Positions 16,933 through 26,500 of a stretch of 64,000 bases of DNA are shown here, one piece after another; the first letter of the stretch is position 1; each line of letters begins with the position of its first letter. The notes beneath the pieces were generated by a model that made no database searches, had not been told where the DNA came from, and saw only the letters and a list, made by a program, of their open reading frames with translations. The translations under genes were made by a program, and so were the position numbers. Origin of the DNA: DATKJS01 sp050015275 (lineage in GTDB: Bacteria; Acidobacteriota; Aminicenantia; Aminicenantales; Saccharicenantaceae); NCBI GenBank assembly GCA_050015275.1, contig JBEKBS010000004.1:1-64000 (forward strand). Reading direction: 5' to 3'.

Positions 16933-17574
16933 TCAGGAGATGCTGTTTTTCCTGGCCAGGTCGAGCACCGCGCCGTACAAGTCTTCCGTCGTCGTCCGGG
17001 CCCGGACCGTGAGCCGGGCGACGGGCACTTCCCTGTTTTCATAGTATTCGACGAGCGGCAAGGTCCGCATCCTGAAGATCACCAGCTTCTGCCGGATGGC
17101 GTGAAACTCGTCATCCGGTCTCTCCACCCTGTCGCCGCCGGTGTCCAGCAGGATCCTCTCCCGGACGACCTCGGGAGTGGCTTCCAGACTAATGACGGCC
17201 TGGATCCTGACGACGTCCTCCATCATCCGGGCCTGGCCGATGTGACGCGGCAGGCCGTTGAGGATCAGCCGGTCATCTTCCCGGAGGGCCTTTTTCCGGG
17301 CGAAGGCCCGGAGCACCTTGAGGGCGATGGGAAACTCATGGTCCTCAAGGAGGACGCCTGTCCGGAGAGAACGCCGGATGACCTCGACCTCCGAAGCGAC
17401 CAGGACCGCGACATTTTCCGGGGCGGCCGCCACGGCTCTTAACTCGGCACCGAAGTCAAAATGAACACACCGCAGTCCCTCCGCGCCCTTCTCCTCGAGC
17501 AAGCGACCGAGAGGGGTCTTGCCCGCGCCGGTGGGGCCGACGAGCAGCCAGGAAGGCTGCAAACGGACGTCCAT
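16933..17574 (-). CDS. Small P-loop nucleotide kinase, adenylate-kinase-like
   Basis: 213 residues from the ATG at 17574 (GGAGA 7 nt upstream); a TTG at 17580 overlapping the upstream stop is an alternative. The Walker A loop is 'GPTGAGKTPLG' near residue 15. Like adenylate kinases it has a region resembling the NMP-binding part and 'LILNGLPRHIGQA', which matches the 'DGFPR' segment, then 'ISLEATPEVVRERI' and 'IRQKLVIFRMRTLPLVEYYE'. The usual GAxxR/K environment and zinc lid cannot be recognised. It could phosphorylate a nucleotide or another small molecule. It starts next to the stop of a KefB/C-type antiporter whose TrkA domains bind nucleotides, a coupling worth noting but unproven. Confidence 0.7.
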   Translation of the reverse strand: MDVRLQPSWLLVGPTGAGKTPLGRLLEEKGAEGLRCVHFDFGAELRAVAAAPENVAVLVASEVEVIRRSLRTGVLLEDHEFPIALKVLRAFARKKALREDDRLILNGLPRHIGQARMMEDVVRIQAVISLEATPEVVRERILLDTGGDRVERPDDEFHAIRQKLVIFRMRTLPLVEYYENREVPVARLTVRARTTTEDLYGAVLDLARKNSIS

Positions 17575-17576
17575 GG

Positions 17577-19589
17577 TCAATTCTCCGCTGCCCCGCCTGA
17601 CGGTCCGTCCGCCGGGTCGGTCCTCAGGAACTCGAAAGCCCTGTTCATGTCCCTGTGGCTGGCCACGAGGACCAGGGTGTCACCCGCCTCGATCGTGAAT
17701 TCCGCCCCCGGACTGGTGAACGACTCCTCGCCCCGGACGACGGCGCTGACCGTCGCGCCCGTCCTGTTCCTGAGGTCGACGGCGCCCAGCGTTTTCCCGA
17801 CCGGCCAGGAGCCCTTCATGATGTAATAGGAGTCGGCCGTCCCGGCCGAGAGGAGGTCGGAGACCCTTGCCATGGACGGCTTGAAAGCTTCGCACGTCCC
17901 TCTCAGGAGCCCGTAGCACTCGTTCCGGATGATCTTGACTTGGGCATCGATGACGTTCCGGGGGATGTGGAACCGTTCCAGGACCCGGGTGAAGATCTCG
18001 ACGGAGGTTTCGAACTCCTCCGGGATGACGTTGTCAGCCCCGAGTCGATAGAGCTCGTCGATCTCGGAGGCGTAGCGCGTTCTGACGATGATGAAGACGT
18101 CACCTCTCATCTCCCTCACGGCCCGGACCCCGCGCCGGGTCGTCGACGGGTCCGATATGGCGAAGACGACCGCCTTCGCCTTCTCGATGCCGGCCTCCTT
18201 GAGGATGATCCGGCTCGACGCGTCCCCGAAAAAGACCGGGTCTCCCCGTTCCGCCGCGGCCCGGACCGCCTCCGGATTGACCTCGAGGATCACGTAGTCG
18301 ACGCCAGCCTCCTTGAGGACATGGGCCAGGTTCCGGCCGTTGAGGCCGTATCCCGCGACGATCACGTGGTCCTGAAGCTTACAGCCTGCCTCCGCTTCCG
18401 AGGCGAGGTGCCGGCGCTTGCTCTCCGCCGGAACCTTCGTTCTCGAAGCCAGGGCCGGGGAGATCTGGATGAGGAACGGCGCCGCCAGGATGGTCAGGAT
18501 GGACGAGGCCAGGAAAGCCTGGAAGACGCTTTCGGGGAGAAGGCCGTACACCCGGCCCACGCCTGCCAGGACGAAAGAGAATTCACCGACTTGGGCCAGG
18601 GCCAGGCCCGTGAGGACGGCGATCCTCGAATCGTAGCCCAGGATCCTGACCGTCAGGATGACGATCACGGCTTTCAGGAGGAGGATGGAGAGAACCAGGC
18701 CGGCGATGACCGCCCGGGAATGCCAGACGTCTCCCGTATGGAGAAGCATCCCGATCGAAATGAAGAACAGACTGTTGAAGACGTCACGGAAGGGAAGGAT
18801 GTCGGAAACGACCTGGTGGCTGTAGTCAGATTCCGAGATGATGACGCCGGCCAGGAAGGCCCCCAGGGCCAGGGACAGACCGAGCGAAGACGTCAGCAGG
18901 GCCATGCCGAGGCAGATGAACAACGAGGCGATCAAGAAGATCTCCCGGATCTTGGTCCTGACGACGATGTGGAGGACCCTCGGCATGAGGAACCGGGCGA
19001 TGGCGAAAACGGCCGCTATCGCCCCGGCGCTCAGGAGGAACCTGACGATGATAGCCGCCGGCGAGGCGGCCCGGACGCTAGCCAGCACGGGGACGAGGGC
19101 GATCATCGGAACGATGGCCATGTCCTGGAAGATCAGGATGCCGAGGGAGATCCTCCCCTGGGGCGTATCGGTCTCGTTGCGATCGGAAAGGATCTTGAGG
19201 ACGACGGCCGTGCTGCTCAGGGAGACCAGGAACCCATAGAACACGGCGTTCTTTGCGGGGACCTGGAGGAGGACCAAAACCAGGACGGCCGCTGAGGTCG
19301 TCAGGACGACCTGGAGCCCGCCTCCGACCCAGAAGTTCCTTTGGATCCGCTTCAGCCTCTCCAGGGTGAATTCGAGGCCGATCATGAAGAGGAGCATGAC
19401 GACGCCGATCTCGGCCAGGACGTCGACGGTCCGAGTGTCCTTGACGAGTGAAAAACCGCCTGGGCCGATCAGGATCCCGGTCAGGAGAAACCCGACGACG
19501 GGAGGGAGCTTGATCTTGTGGGAAACGAAAATGACGAGAACGGAGGCCGCCAGGATGATGACCAGCTCTGACAGGAGAAAAAGGCTCAT
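17577..19589 (-). CDS. CPA2-family monovalent cation:proton antiporter with TrkA-N and TrkA-C domains
   Basis: 670 residues. About 12 hydrophobic segments fill residues 1-380: 'ELVIILAASVLVIFVSHKIK', the 'GFLLTGILIGPGG' re-entrant loop, 'GLEFTLERLKRI' and 'LGAFLAGVIISES'. A Rossmann NAD-binding TrkA-N domain follows ('DHVIVAGYGLNGRNLAHVL', about 400-520), then a TrkA-C domain (about 585-660). This is the KefB/KefC/YbaL layout: potassium or sodium efflux in exchange for protons at the inner membrane, gated by nucleotide on the C-terminal domains. It has its own promoter and starts a possible operon with the small kinase, GH42 and C69 genes. Ion specificity is not visible. Confidence 0.93.
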   Translation of the reverse strand: MSLFLLSELVIILAASVLVIFVSHKIKLPPVVGFLLTGILIGPGGFSLVKDTRTVDVLAEIGVVMLLFMIGLEFTLERLKRIQRNFWVGGGLQVVLTTSAAVLVLVLLQVPAKNAVFYGFLVSLSSTAVVLKILSDRNETDTPQGRISLGILIFQDMAIVPMIALVPVLASVRAASPAAIIVRFLLSAGAIAAVFAIARFLMPRVLHIVVRTKIREIFLIASLFICLGMALLTSSLGLSLALGAFLAGVIISESDYSHQVVSDILPFRDVFNSLFFISIGMLLHTGDVWHSRAVIAGLVLSILLLKAVIVILTVRILGYDSRIAVLTGLALAQVGEFSFVLAGVGRVYGLLPESVFQAFLASSILTILAAPFLIQISPALASRTKVPAESKRRHLASEAEAGCKLQDHVIVAGYGLNGRNLAHVLKEAGVDYVILEVNPEAVRAAAERGDPVFFGDASSRIILKEAGIEKAKAVVFAISDPSTTRRGVRAVREMRGDVFIIVRTRYASEIDELYRLGADNVIPEEFETSVEIFTRVLERFHIPRNVIDAQVKIIRNECYGLLRGTCEAFKPSMARVSDLLSAGTADSYYIMKGSWPVGKTLGAVDLRNRTGATVSAVVRGEESFTSPGAEFTIEAGDTLVLVASHRDMNRAFEFLRTDPADGPSGGAAEN

Positions 19590-19614
19590 GCCCCGATGGA
19601 TCCCTCTCTCGGTG

Positions 19615-19644
19615 CTTATAGCACAGAAAAAACGGGCCGGTCAA
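19615..19644 (-). promoter_or_regulatory. Promoter of the CPA2 antiporter operon
   Basis: Minus strand: TTGACC, 18 nt, TATAAG. The -10 box lies about 25 nt before the ATG at 19589, giving a short leader. Both boxes are close to consensus. Confidence 0.68.
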
Positions 19645-19738
19645 CACGGAGCGGAGCCCTGCCTGACCCGCGGCTCCTCGCCCGGCAGGGTGAGATGAAC
19701 GATCAAATATTACCCCTCAATATCACCCGGAGGGACGA

Positions 19739-19766
19739 TTGACCGCCTCCTGAAGCGCGCTAGACT
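19739..19766 (+). promoter_or_regulatory. Promoter of the small outer-membrane protein gene
   Basis: TTGACC (19739-19744), 16 nt, TAGACT (19761-19766). The predicted start near 19773 gives a leader of about 32 nt holding AAGGAGG before the GTG at 19805. Confidence 0.63.
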
Positions 19767-19804
19767 GGGAGGCGACGGAATTGACTTTCATCAAGGAGGT
19801 TTTC

Positions 19805-20419
19805 GTGAAGAAATTCCTGATCGTTGTCCTGGCTGTTCTGTTCACCGCGGCTCTTTTGCCGCAAAGCGGCGCCGCTTCCGTAGGCTTCAAGGGCGGCCTC
19901 GACCTGTCCAAGTTCTCGCTGACAGGCACCGATATCCCGACCGGACTTGTGAACCTCAAAGCCCCCATGGGCGGCGTCTTTTTCGGCCTGAACTTCGGCT
20001 TGTTCACCATCCAGCCGGAAATCCTTTACGTGCGGATAGGCGCTCGGATGGAAAGTGGCGCGGACTGGATGGAAGATCGAATCGAGACCATTCAAGTCCC
20101 CCTGCTCCTCAAATTGAACCTCATCCCCGGTCCCATCAGCCCGATGGTCTTCGGCGGTCCCTATGGCGCATACAGATTGTCCGCGAAGGCCGTTTCGTCC
20201 GTCGGCGGCGTGAGCTCCTCCGAGGACATCAAGGACCAGACCACGTCGACGGACTACGGCGTCGTCTTCGGCGGCGGGATCGATTTCAAGCTCGTGGCGA
20301 TCAAGCTGTCGGCGGAAGTCCGCTACAACCTCGGCCTGGCCAACCTGGCCAAGGACCCGGAACCCGGTGTCTCTATCAAGAACCGAACGCTGATGTTCCT
20401 CGTCGGCCTCGGCTTCTAA
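19805..20419 (+). CDS. Outer-membrane beta-barrel protein (PorT/OMP-b-brl-like)
   Basis: 204 residues from the GTG at 19805, which follows AAGGAGG by 5 nt and opens directly into a signal peptide ('KKFLIVVLAVLFTAALL'). An ATG-like start upstream would add residues before the signal. The mature chain starts 'ASVGFKGGLDLSKF' and alternates hydrophobic and polar residues in strand-sized blocks, including 'FTIQPEILYVRIGARM', 'TIQVPLLLKLNLI' and 'YGVVFGGGIDFKL'. It ends in Phe ('LMFLVGLGF'), the outer-membrane insertion signal. This is the pattern of 8-strand PorT-like barrels. It stands alone with its own promoter and a strong terminator. Function unknown. Confidence 0.82.
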   Translation: MKKFLIVVLAVLFTAALLPQSGAASVGFKGGLDLSKFSLTGTDIPTGLVNLKAPMGGVFFGLNFGLFTIQPEILYVRIGARMESGADWMEDRIETIQVPLLLKLNLIPGPISPMVFGGPYGAYRLSAKAVSSVGGVSSSEDIKDQTTSTDYGVVFGGGIDFKLVAIKLSAEVRYNLGLANLAKDPEPGVSIKNRTLMFLVGLGF

Positions 20420-20440
20420 CGGCGGCAGAACGCAAGCCGA

Positions 20441-20460
20441 AGCGAGGCCCTGGCCTCGCT
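20441..20460 (+). repeat. Perfect 9-bp hairpin upstream of terminator
   Basis: AGCGAGGCC, CT, GGCCTCGCT. It sits between the barrel-protein stop (20419) and the T-tailed terminator, making two tandem stem-loops. It could protect the mRNA 3' end. Confidence 0.7.
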
Positions 20461-20473
20461 GAGCCATCCCCAG

Positions 20474-20509
20474 GCGCTGCGCCCGGGTCCGGGCGCAACG
20501 CTTTTTTTT
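20474..20509 (+). terminator. Intrinsic terminator of the barrel-protein gene
   Basis: GCGCCCGG/CCGGGCGC stem extended by GCG/CGC across a small internal loop, followed by eight T's (20502-20509). It lies 55 nt after the stop. Confidence 0.9.
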
Positions 20510-20537
20510 GACGAACCGCAGTCGAATCGGTTAATCT
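20508..20537 (+). promoter_or_regulatory. Candidate promoter giving a leaderless flavoprotein mRNA
   Basis: TTGACG (20508-20513), 18 nt, TAATCT (20532-20537). Transcription would start at about 20543-20544, the A of the ATG, and no Shine-Dalgarno sequence is present upstream. The -35 box begins within the T tail of the previous terminator. Confidence 0.42.
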
Positions 20538-20543
20538 TATCCT

Positions 20544-21752
20544 ATGACCAAGCGCTGCGACGTCGCTGTTGTGGGCGGCGGGGCTGCGGGCCTCGTCGCG
20601 GCGATCAGCGCTGCCCGCCGCGGGGCGTCGGCGCTCATTTGCGATCGCATGCCCCGCCTGGGGAAAAAGATCCTGGCGACCGGGGGAGGCCGCTGCAACC
20701 TCTCCAACGAGGACCTCTCCCCCGCCGCCTTCTCGTCCATGAGCCGGAACGTCATCGCTTCGGTCCTCGAAAAGTTCGGTCGCGACGATATCCGGAATTT
20801 CTTCAAGGGCCTGGGCCTCGAAACCTATTCCGAGGACGGCCGGATCTTCCCGGTCACCAACCAGGCCTCTTCGGTCCTCAGCCTCCTGGAGGCCGAAGTC
20901 GGGCGGCTCGGGGTCGGCGTCGAGCTCGGGTTTGAGGCCGCAGAGATCCGAAAGCAGGAAAACCGCTTTGTCATCGCCTCAGGGGACGGCCGGACGGTCG
21001 AGGCCGCGTCGGTCATCCTGGCCGGAGGGGGAAGATCCTATCCAGCCCTGGGGTCGAACGGGAGCGCTTACCGGCTGGCCCAGCTGTTCGGCCACCACAT
21101 CATCCCGCCCGTTCCGAGCGCGGTCCCCATCCTCGTCAAGGACAAGCTCTGCCATCTCCTCCAGGGATTGAGGGTCCGGTCGAAAGCGACGGCTCTCATC
21201 GCGGAAAAACCCACCCAGGCGGTCGAGGGTGAAGTTCTGTTCACGCAGTATGGGCTGTCAGGGACGGCGGTCCTTGATGTCAGCGAGGTCCTATCCATCG
21301 CCATCAACAGGGACGGCCTGACAGGCGCCGGGATCATCGTCGACCTCGTCCCTTTCCTCACCCAAAACGCTCTGGCCTCGAGGCTTTTGAAAAGGATGAA
21401 GGACGGGTGGGTCACGGTGGACCTCGCCCTGGGGATTTTGCCGGACAGGTTCTCCGCCGTCCTCCCGGGGATGATCCCCGCCGGATGCCGCGATCACGAG
21501 GAAGGAGCGGCTTCCCTGGCGGCTGTTCTCAAGAAAAAACGGTTCAACGTTCATGGAACGCGAGGCTGGAACGAGGCCGAATTCACCTGCGGAGGGATAG
21601 ACGCCCGCGAGGTCGACCCCCGGACGCTCGAATCCAAGATCCAAAAAGGACTGTATTTTGCCGGCGAGATCCTCGACGTCCAGGGGAAGCGCGGCGGCTA
21701 CAATCTAGCCTGGGCCTGGGCTTCCGGCTTCGTTGCGGGCTTGGGGGAATGA
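20544..21752 (+). CDS. HI0933/YhiN-type FAD-dependent oxidoreductase
   Basis: 402 residues. The N-terminal FAD-binding motif is 'VAVVGGGAAGLVAAISAARR', followed by the family-specific 'KKILATGGGRCNLSNED' and 'GLETYSEDGRIFPVTNQASS'. The C-terminal 'GGIDAREVDPRTLESKIQKG', 'LYFAGEILDVQGKRGGYNL' and 'AWASGFVAGLGE' close the FAD site. The family is widespread, about 400 residues long and poorly characterised; its cytoplasmic substrate is unknown. No ribosome site precedes the ATG, and translation may be leaderless. The Gfo/Idh/MocA gene starts 22 nt after its stop, so the two probably share a transcript. Confidence 0.93.
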   Translation: MTKRCDVAVVGGGAAGLVAAISAARRGASALICDRMPRLGKKILATGGGRCNLSNEDLSPAAFSSMSRNVIASVLEKFGRDDIRNFFKGLGLETYSEDGRIFPVTNQASSVLSLLEAEVGRLGVGVELGFEAAEIRKQENRFVIASGDGRTVEAASVILAGGGRSYPALGSNGSAYRLAQLFGHHIIPPVPSAVPILVKDKLCHLLQGLRVRSKATALIAEKPTQAVEGEVLFTQYGLSGTAVLDVSEVLSIAINRDGLTGAGIIVDLVPFLTQNALASRLLKRMKDGWVTVDLALGILPDRFSAVLPGMIPAGCRDHEEGAASLAAVLKKKRFNVHGTRGWNEAEFTCGGIDAREVDPRTLESKIQKGLYFAGEILDVQGKRGGYNLAWAWASGFVAGLGE

Positions 21753-21774
21753 ATAACTCGTCAGGGAGGGCATC

Positions 21775-22929
21775 ATGAAAAAGATCAAGGTCGGGCTCAT
21801 CGGCACGGGCTACATCGGCGTCGTCCACCTGGAGATGCTGCGACGGCTCTGCGGGGTCGAGGTCGTCGCCGTCGCCGACAGTAACCAGGCGCTGGCCCAT
21901 TCGGCGGCAGAAAAGCTGGAGATCCCTAAGGTCTATGCCTCAGGGGCCGACCTCGTCGGGGATCCCGATGTCGAGGTCGTCCATAATTGCGCGCCCAACA
22001 ACGTCCATTTCGACTTCAACCGGAGGGCGGTCGAGGCCGGCAAGGACATCCTCTCCGAGAAGCCCCTGTCGCTCGACGCCCGGCAATCTGCTGAGCTCGT
22101 CCGGCTGGCCGAAAAGCATAAGACGCTCACGGCCATCAACTTCTGTTACCGCTACTACCCTGTCGTCCAGGAGGCCGCGGCCCGTGTCCGGCGGGGGGAC
22201 TTGGGTGACGTCCGGGCCTTCGTCGGCCATTTTCTGCAGGATTGGCTCTTTTATGACACGGACTATTCCTGGCGCCTGGATCCGGCCGTCGCCGGCGCGG
22301 CCAACGTCGTCGCCGACCTCGGCAGCCACTGGTGCGACCTGGTCCAGTTCATCACCGGCCGGAAGATCGTCGAGGTCATGGCCGACCTCCATACCTGCAT
22401 CCCGAAACGGAAAAAGCCGCGCTCGGGCCCGCTGTCGTTCAGCACCCAGAAGGCCGCCGACTACGACGAGGTCGAGGTGAAGCTCGATGATTATGCCTCG
22501 CTTCTCCTCCGCCTCGACAACGGGGCCCGGGGGAGTTTCACGACCTGCCAGGTCGCCGCCGGCCGGAAGGTCGACCTCGAATTTCAGATCTTCGGGGCCA
22601 AGGAATCGTACGCCTGGAGCCACGTCCACCCGAACGCCCTTTGGATCGGCCACCGCGAGCGGGGAAATGAGGTCTTTTATGAATCCTCCCAGCTCCAGGC
22701 CGAGGAGACGCGGAAATATGCAGCCCTCCCGACCGGCCATCCCATGGGCTACCACGACGCGGTCTATAACCTGTTCCGGGATTACTACAGGGCGCTCGCG
22801 GCCAAGCGGGAGGGAAAGCCGGTCGCCGTCGATTTCCCGGATTTCCGGACCGGCCACGAGGAAATGTGCATCATCGACGCGGCCGTCGAGTCCAATAAAA
22901 CCGGAAAATGGGTCAGGGTCCGCGAATGA
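21775..22929 (+). CDS. Gfo/Idh/MocA-family NAD(P)-dependent oxidoreductase
   Basis: 384 residues; ATG preceded by GGGAGG. An N-terminal Rossmann fold binds NAD(P) ('VGLIGTGYIGVVHLEML'), and the catalytic EKP motif is 'DILSEKPLSLDARQSAELV'. The C-terminal domain ('NFCYRYYPVVQEAAARV', 'VADLGSHWCDLVQFI') shapes a sugar site, with the His of 'GSHWCDL' a likely catalytic residue. These enzymes oxidise or reduce sugars, cyclitols or amino-sugar derivatives in the cytoplasm. There is no signal peptide, unlike some exported relatives. It follows the flavoprotein gene by 22 nt and is convergent with the barrel-protein gene at 22957. Substrate unknown. Confidence 0.92.
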   Translation: MKKIKVGLIGTGYIGVVHLEMLRRLCGVEVVAVADSNQALAHSAAEKLEIPKVYASGADLVGDPDVEVVHNCAPNNVHFDFNRRAVEAGKDILSEKPLSLDARQSAELVRLAEKHKTLTAINFCYRYYPVVQEAAARVRRGDLGDVRAFVGHFLQDWLFYDTDYSWRLDPAVAGAANVVADLGSHWCDLVQFITGRKIVEVMADLHTCIPKRKKPRSGPLSFSTQKAADYDEVEVKLDDYASLLLRLDNGARGSFTTCQVAAGRKVDLEFQIFGAKESYAWSHVHPNALWIGHRERGNEVFYESSQLQAEETRKYAALPTGHPMGYHDAVYNLFRDYYRALAAKREGKPVAVDFPDFRTGHEEMCIIDAAVESNKTGKWVRVRE

Positions 22930-22956
22930 ACTCGCTCGGGCCCGGCCCCGGACCCC

Positions 22957-23505
22957 TCAGATCCTGAATCCGATGAAAATCCCTGCCCTCGCGCCCCCCA
23001 ACTTGATCTTCAGGCCCTCGACCGTATCCGAAGCGGACATGTAGCCGAGATCCACGCCGGCCAGAGCGATCTTCCCCTGCCAGAGGATCCCGATCTTCCC
23101 CTGCCAGCCCAATGATGACCCGCTGACCGTCGTCTCCAGCGCTTCTTCCTTGTAGCCGATATCGACAGCCCCGGCTTCGACCTTGAATTTCAGGCCTCCC
23201 GAGATCGTGGCGAGATAGCCGAGCCCGGCCGAGAAGAAACGCTGGGTGGACTTGGCCGGGAGACCGAGGTCCTCCGTTTCCCCGTTCTTCGTGAGCGTCC
23301 CGAAGCCTCCCATCAAGTAAAGGCCGCGGCTCAATCTGACGCCGGCCTCCACCTCGGGATAAAAAGCGCTGTCGCCATAGACTCCCCGGTATCCGGAGTC
23401 GGCGGGCCGCAGGTAGGTCCAGCCGGCCGAGACGATCAGATGGTCGGCCCCGAAGACCGTTCCGGCCCCCCAGACCAGGAGGAACAGGATCAAAGCTTTC
23501 TTCAT
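22957..23505 (-). CDS. Small outer-membrane beta-barrel-like protein
   Basis: 182 residues from the ATG at 23505 (AAGGTG upstream), where a signal peptide begins ('MKKALILFLLVWGAGTVFG'). The mature protein starts 'ADHLIVSAGWTYLRP' and shows barrel-like alternating strands: 'AFYPEVEAGVRLSRGLYLMG', 'FFSAGLGYLATIS', 'LKFKVEAGAVDIGYK', 'IALAGVDLGYMSAS'. It ends 'GIFIGFRI'. The terminal residue is Ile, not Phe, so the insertion signal is weak. Its start lies 5 nt from the stop of the SBBP/FN3 giant, so the two are probably one transcript. The barrel may anchor or export the giant; that link is inferred. Confidence 0.72.
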   Translation of the reverse strand: MKKALILFLLVWGAGTVFGADHLIVSAGWTYLRPADSGYRGVYGDSAFYPEVEAGVRLSRGLYLMGGFGTLTKNGETEDLGLPAKSTQRFFSAGLGYLATISGGLKFKVEAGAVDIGYKEEALETTVSGSSLGWQGKIGILWQGKIALAGVDLGYMSASDTVEGLKIKLGGARAGIFIGFRI

Positions 23506-23510
23506 GGCGT

Positions 23511-26500
23511 TCACCTTTTGATGATCGTATGATCCGGCCTCGTCGCAGGATGGGCCGCGGGTGAAACGGCCCCAACTTCGCTCGAACTCGCGATGACCCT
23601 GCCGCCGCAATCCAGAGCATCGACTTTATAGGTATAGCTCACATTGCTGGTCAGGAACATATCGAGATAAGTCAGCCGGCCGGACGCCAGGTCGGCCTCC
23701 GTAAAGTCCTTGATCGCGGCGTACGGGCCGGTCCCGGTCTTCCTCGAAAGCCTGTAAGTCGTGACGTTGAACGGCGCGGACTTCGTGACCGTCAGATCGA
23801 TCTTCCCGTATTCCCGCCGGATGATCCAGGCCTGTTCCACCAGCCGCTGCGCGTGGAGGGTCAGAGTGATGGATGGGATGAAGCCCGTCCCGGAGACGCC
23901 GAACGTGGCGCCCGCGGCCCCCGGATCGTTCGACGCGACGGCGAAAACCGCGGCCTCGGCCCCCGCCGCCGACGGGGCGAAACGGACAGTGACCGCCTGC
24001 GACCCCAGGGGCGGGACGGTGAACGGCGTCGCCGGCGCCCGGTAGCCGAAGTCGGCCGAGCCGGATGCGAGCGTCACGGCATTGACGGTGAGCGCGGTCC
24101 CGCCGTCGTTATAAAGGACCGTCGTTCGATCGAGCGTCGCACACTCGTTCAGCGTGCCGAACGCGATATCCGAGATCGGGAGCCGCAGGAGGGGCTGAGA
24201 GGCCGGCGTGGTGACCGGCGCTTCGTTGGAGTATCCGGAATTGCCGGCGTTGTTGTATGCCCGAACCCGGTAATAATAGGTCGTGCTTTCCGTGAGACCC
24301 GTGTCCGTCCAGCTCGTCGCGTTGGCGCCCGCTGCGCCGACCTGGGCCCAGGCGCCGCCGGCACCCGTCTTGCGCTCGAGCTTGAAGCCGGCCTCGTTGT
24401 AAGAGTTGTCGATCCAGGTCAGGCGCGCCTGCGTCGCGGACAAGGCCGTCGCCTGGAGCCCCGACGGAGCGGCCGGAATGGTCAGGTCCGGGGTCGTGGC
24501 CGAGGCCTCGTTCGAAGGCGCCGAATCGCCGCCGGAATTGAAGGCCAGGACGCGGAAGGTATAGGTCGTATCCTCCACGACTTGAGTATCGGCGTAGGTC
24601 GTCACGTTGGCGGCCACGGTCCCGATCGCGTTCCACGGATCCCCGGCGTTCAGCTTGCGCTCGACCCGGAACCCGGTCTCGGAAGCGGAATTGTCGGTCC
24701 AAGCGAGGTTGATCAGGCGTTCATTAACGGCCGTGGCCGTCAGGTTCGTCGGCCCGGCCGGGCGGGTCAGGACGGCGAGGCCCGCCTGACTCGAATACGC
24801 CGAGTTCCCGATGTCGTTATAGGCCCGGACCCGATAGAAATAGGTCGTCCCTTCCGCCAGTCCCGTGTCCTGGTAGGTGGTGACATTGGCGCCGACCGTG
24901 CCGATCTGGGACCAGGCCCCTCCCGCTCCGGTCTTGCGTTCGATCTTGAATCCGTCCTCATTCGTCGAAGCATCGGTCCAGGCGAGGTCGACCTCGCTCG
25001 ACGTCACGGTCGTCGCGTGCAGGCCAGAGGGAGCCGCCGGCGGCAGGTCTTCAAAGATCCGGGCGATAAAGGCATCATCCGAAATCATCAGGGAGCCACC
25101 GCTCGGAGCCAGGAAGGGGCCCACGATCACCGGAAAATCGTTCGACCGCGTATAGCCGGTGACATAAACGTTCCCTGTGCCGTCCGCGGCGATCCCGCCG
25201 GCCGCGTCGTTCTGGGAACCGCCCAGGAAGCCGCAATAGATCAAGCGGGAGCCCGAGGGGTCCACCGTAGCCAAAAAGGCGTCCGCCATTCCGGCGTTAA
25301 CCAGGGAAGGGCCGCCGTTCACTGGAAAACCGGTAGCGGACATGGTCTGGCCCGCGACGTAGACGTTCCCCGCCTGGTCCACGGCGATCGCCGTTGCTAT
25401 ATCGTCGCCCGTACCGCCGATATACCCGCAATAGAGAAGGCTCGTTCCCGCAACGTTCACCTTGGCCACAAAAGCGTCCTGCCCGCCGTTATAGACAAGG
25501 TCAGGCCCTACCGTCACGGGGAATTGGGCAAGGGAATTCGTATCCCCCGTAACGTAGGCGTTGCCCGACGCATCGACGGCGATCGCCGCGCCGTGATCGT
25601 CGCCCGTACCGCCGATATACCCGCAATAGACAAGGCTCGTTCCCGCAGCGTTCACCTTGGCCACAAAAGCGTCATCGCCGCCCGAATATGTCAGGAGCGG
25701 GCCGACCGTGACGGGAAAATGCTCGGTCGGGTAGGAATTGGTAGATCCGGTGACGTAGGCATTCCCGGAGATGTCGACGGCGATCCCCTCTCCGTAATCC
25801 GAACCCAGGCCGCCGATGTAGCCGGAATAGATAAGACCCGCGCCGGAAGCCGCCACCTTGACGACGAAAGCGTCCGTGGCCCCGTTGAATATCAGGTCCG
25901 GACCGACTGTCGTCGGGAAATCCGGCGATGCGGTTGAGCCCGTGACATAGGCGTTCCCCGAACCGTCGACCGCGATCCCCGCCGCCTGGTCGCCAGCGGA
26001 GCCGCCGATAAAACCGGAGTAAACGAGCCCTGTGCCCGAGGGGTTGACCTTGGCGACGAACGCCTCGCTGTATTGGGAAATATTGGCGTTAGGGGTCAGG
26101 CCCGGGCCGACGAGGGCGGGGAAGTCCATGGAATTGGTCCAGCCGCAGACATAGGCGTTCCCGGAGCCGTCGACCGCGATCCCGGTCGCGGCGTCATCCC
26201 AGCCCCCGCCGATGAAGCCGCAGTAGATCAGGCTCGTGCCGGAGGCGTTCACCTTGGCCACGAACGCATCCGTTCCCTGGGTCCCGCTGTTGAAGCCGAG
26301 GTCAGGGCCGACCACCACGGGGAAATCGAATGAGCCGGTCCAACCCGTGACGTAGGCGTTCCCCGAAGAGTCGATCGCGACGCCCGTCCCCCGGTCGTCA
26401 AGCGCCCCGCCGATGAAGCCGCAGTAGATGGTCGTCGTCGGGTCGAGGACGAGCGGCAGGCTGTGATCGTAATCGCCGATATCAAAACCGTAGGAATTCG

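Noticed and set aside
23853..25937. 694-codon plus-strand frame opposite the SBBP gene
   Set aside because: Its length follows from the repetitive high-GC codons of the real gene. The translation is Arg/Gly/Asp-rich with no domain and no ribosome site.
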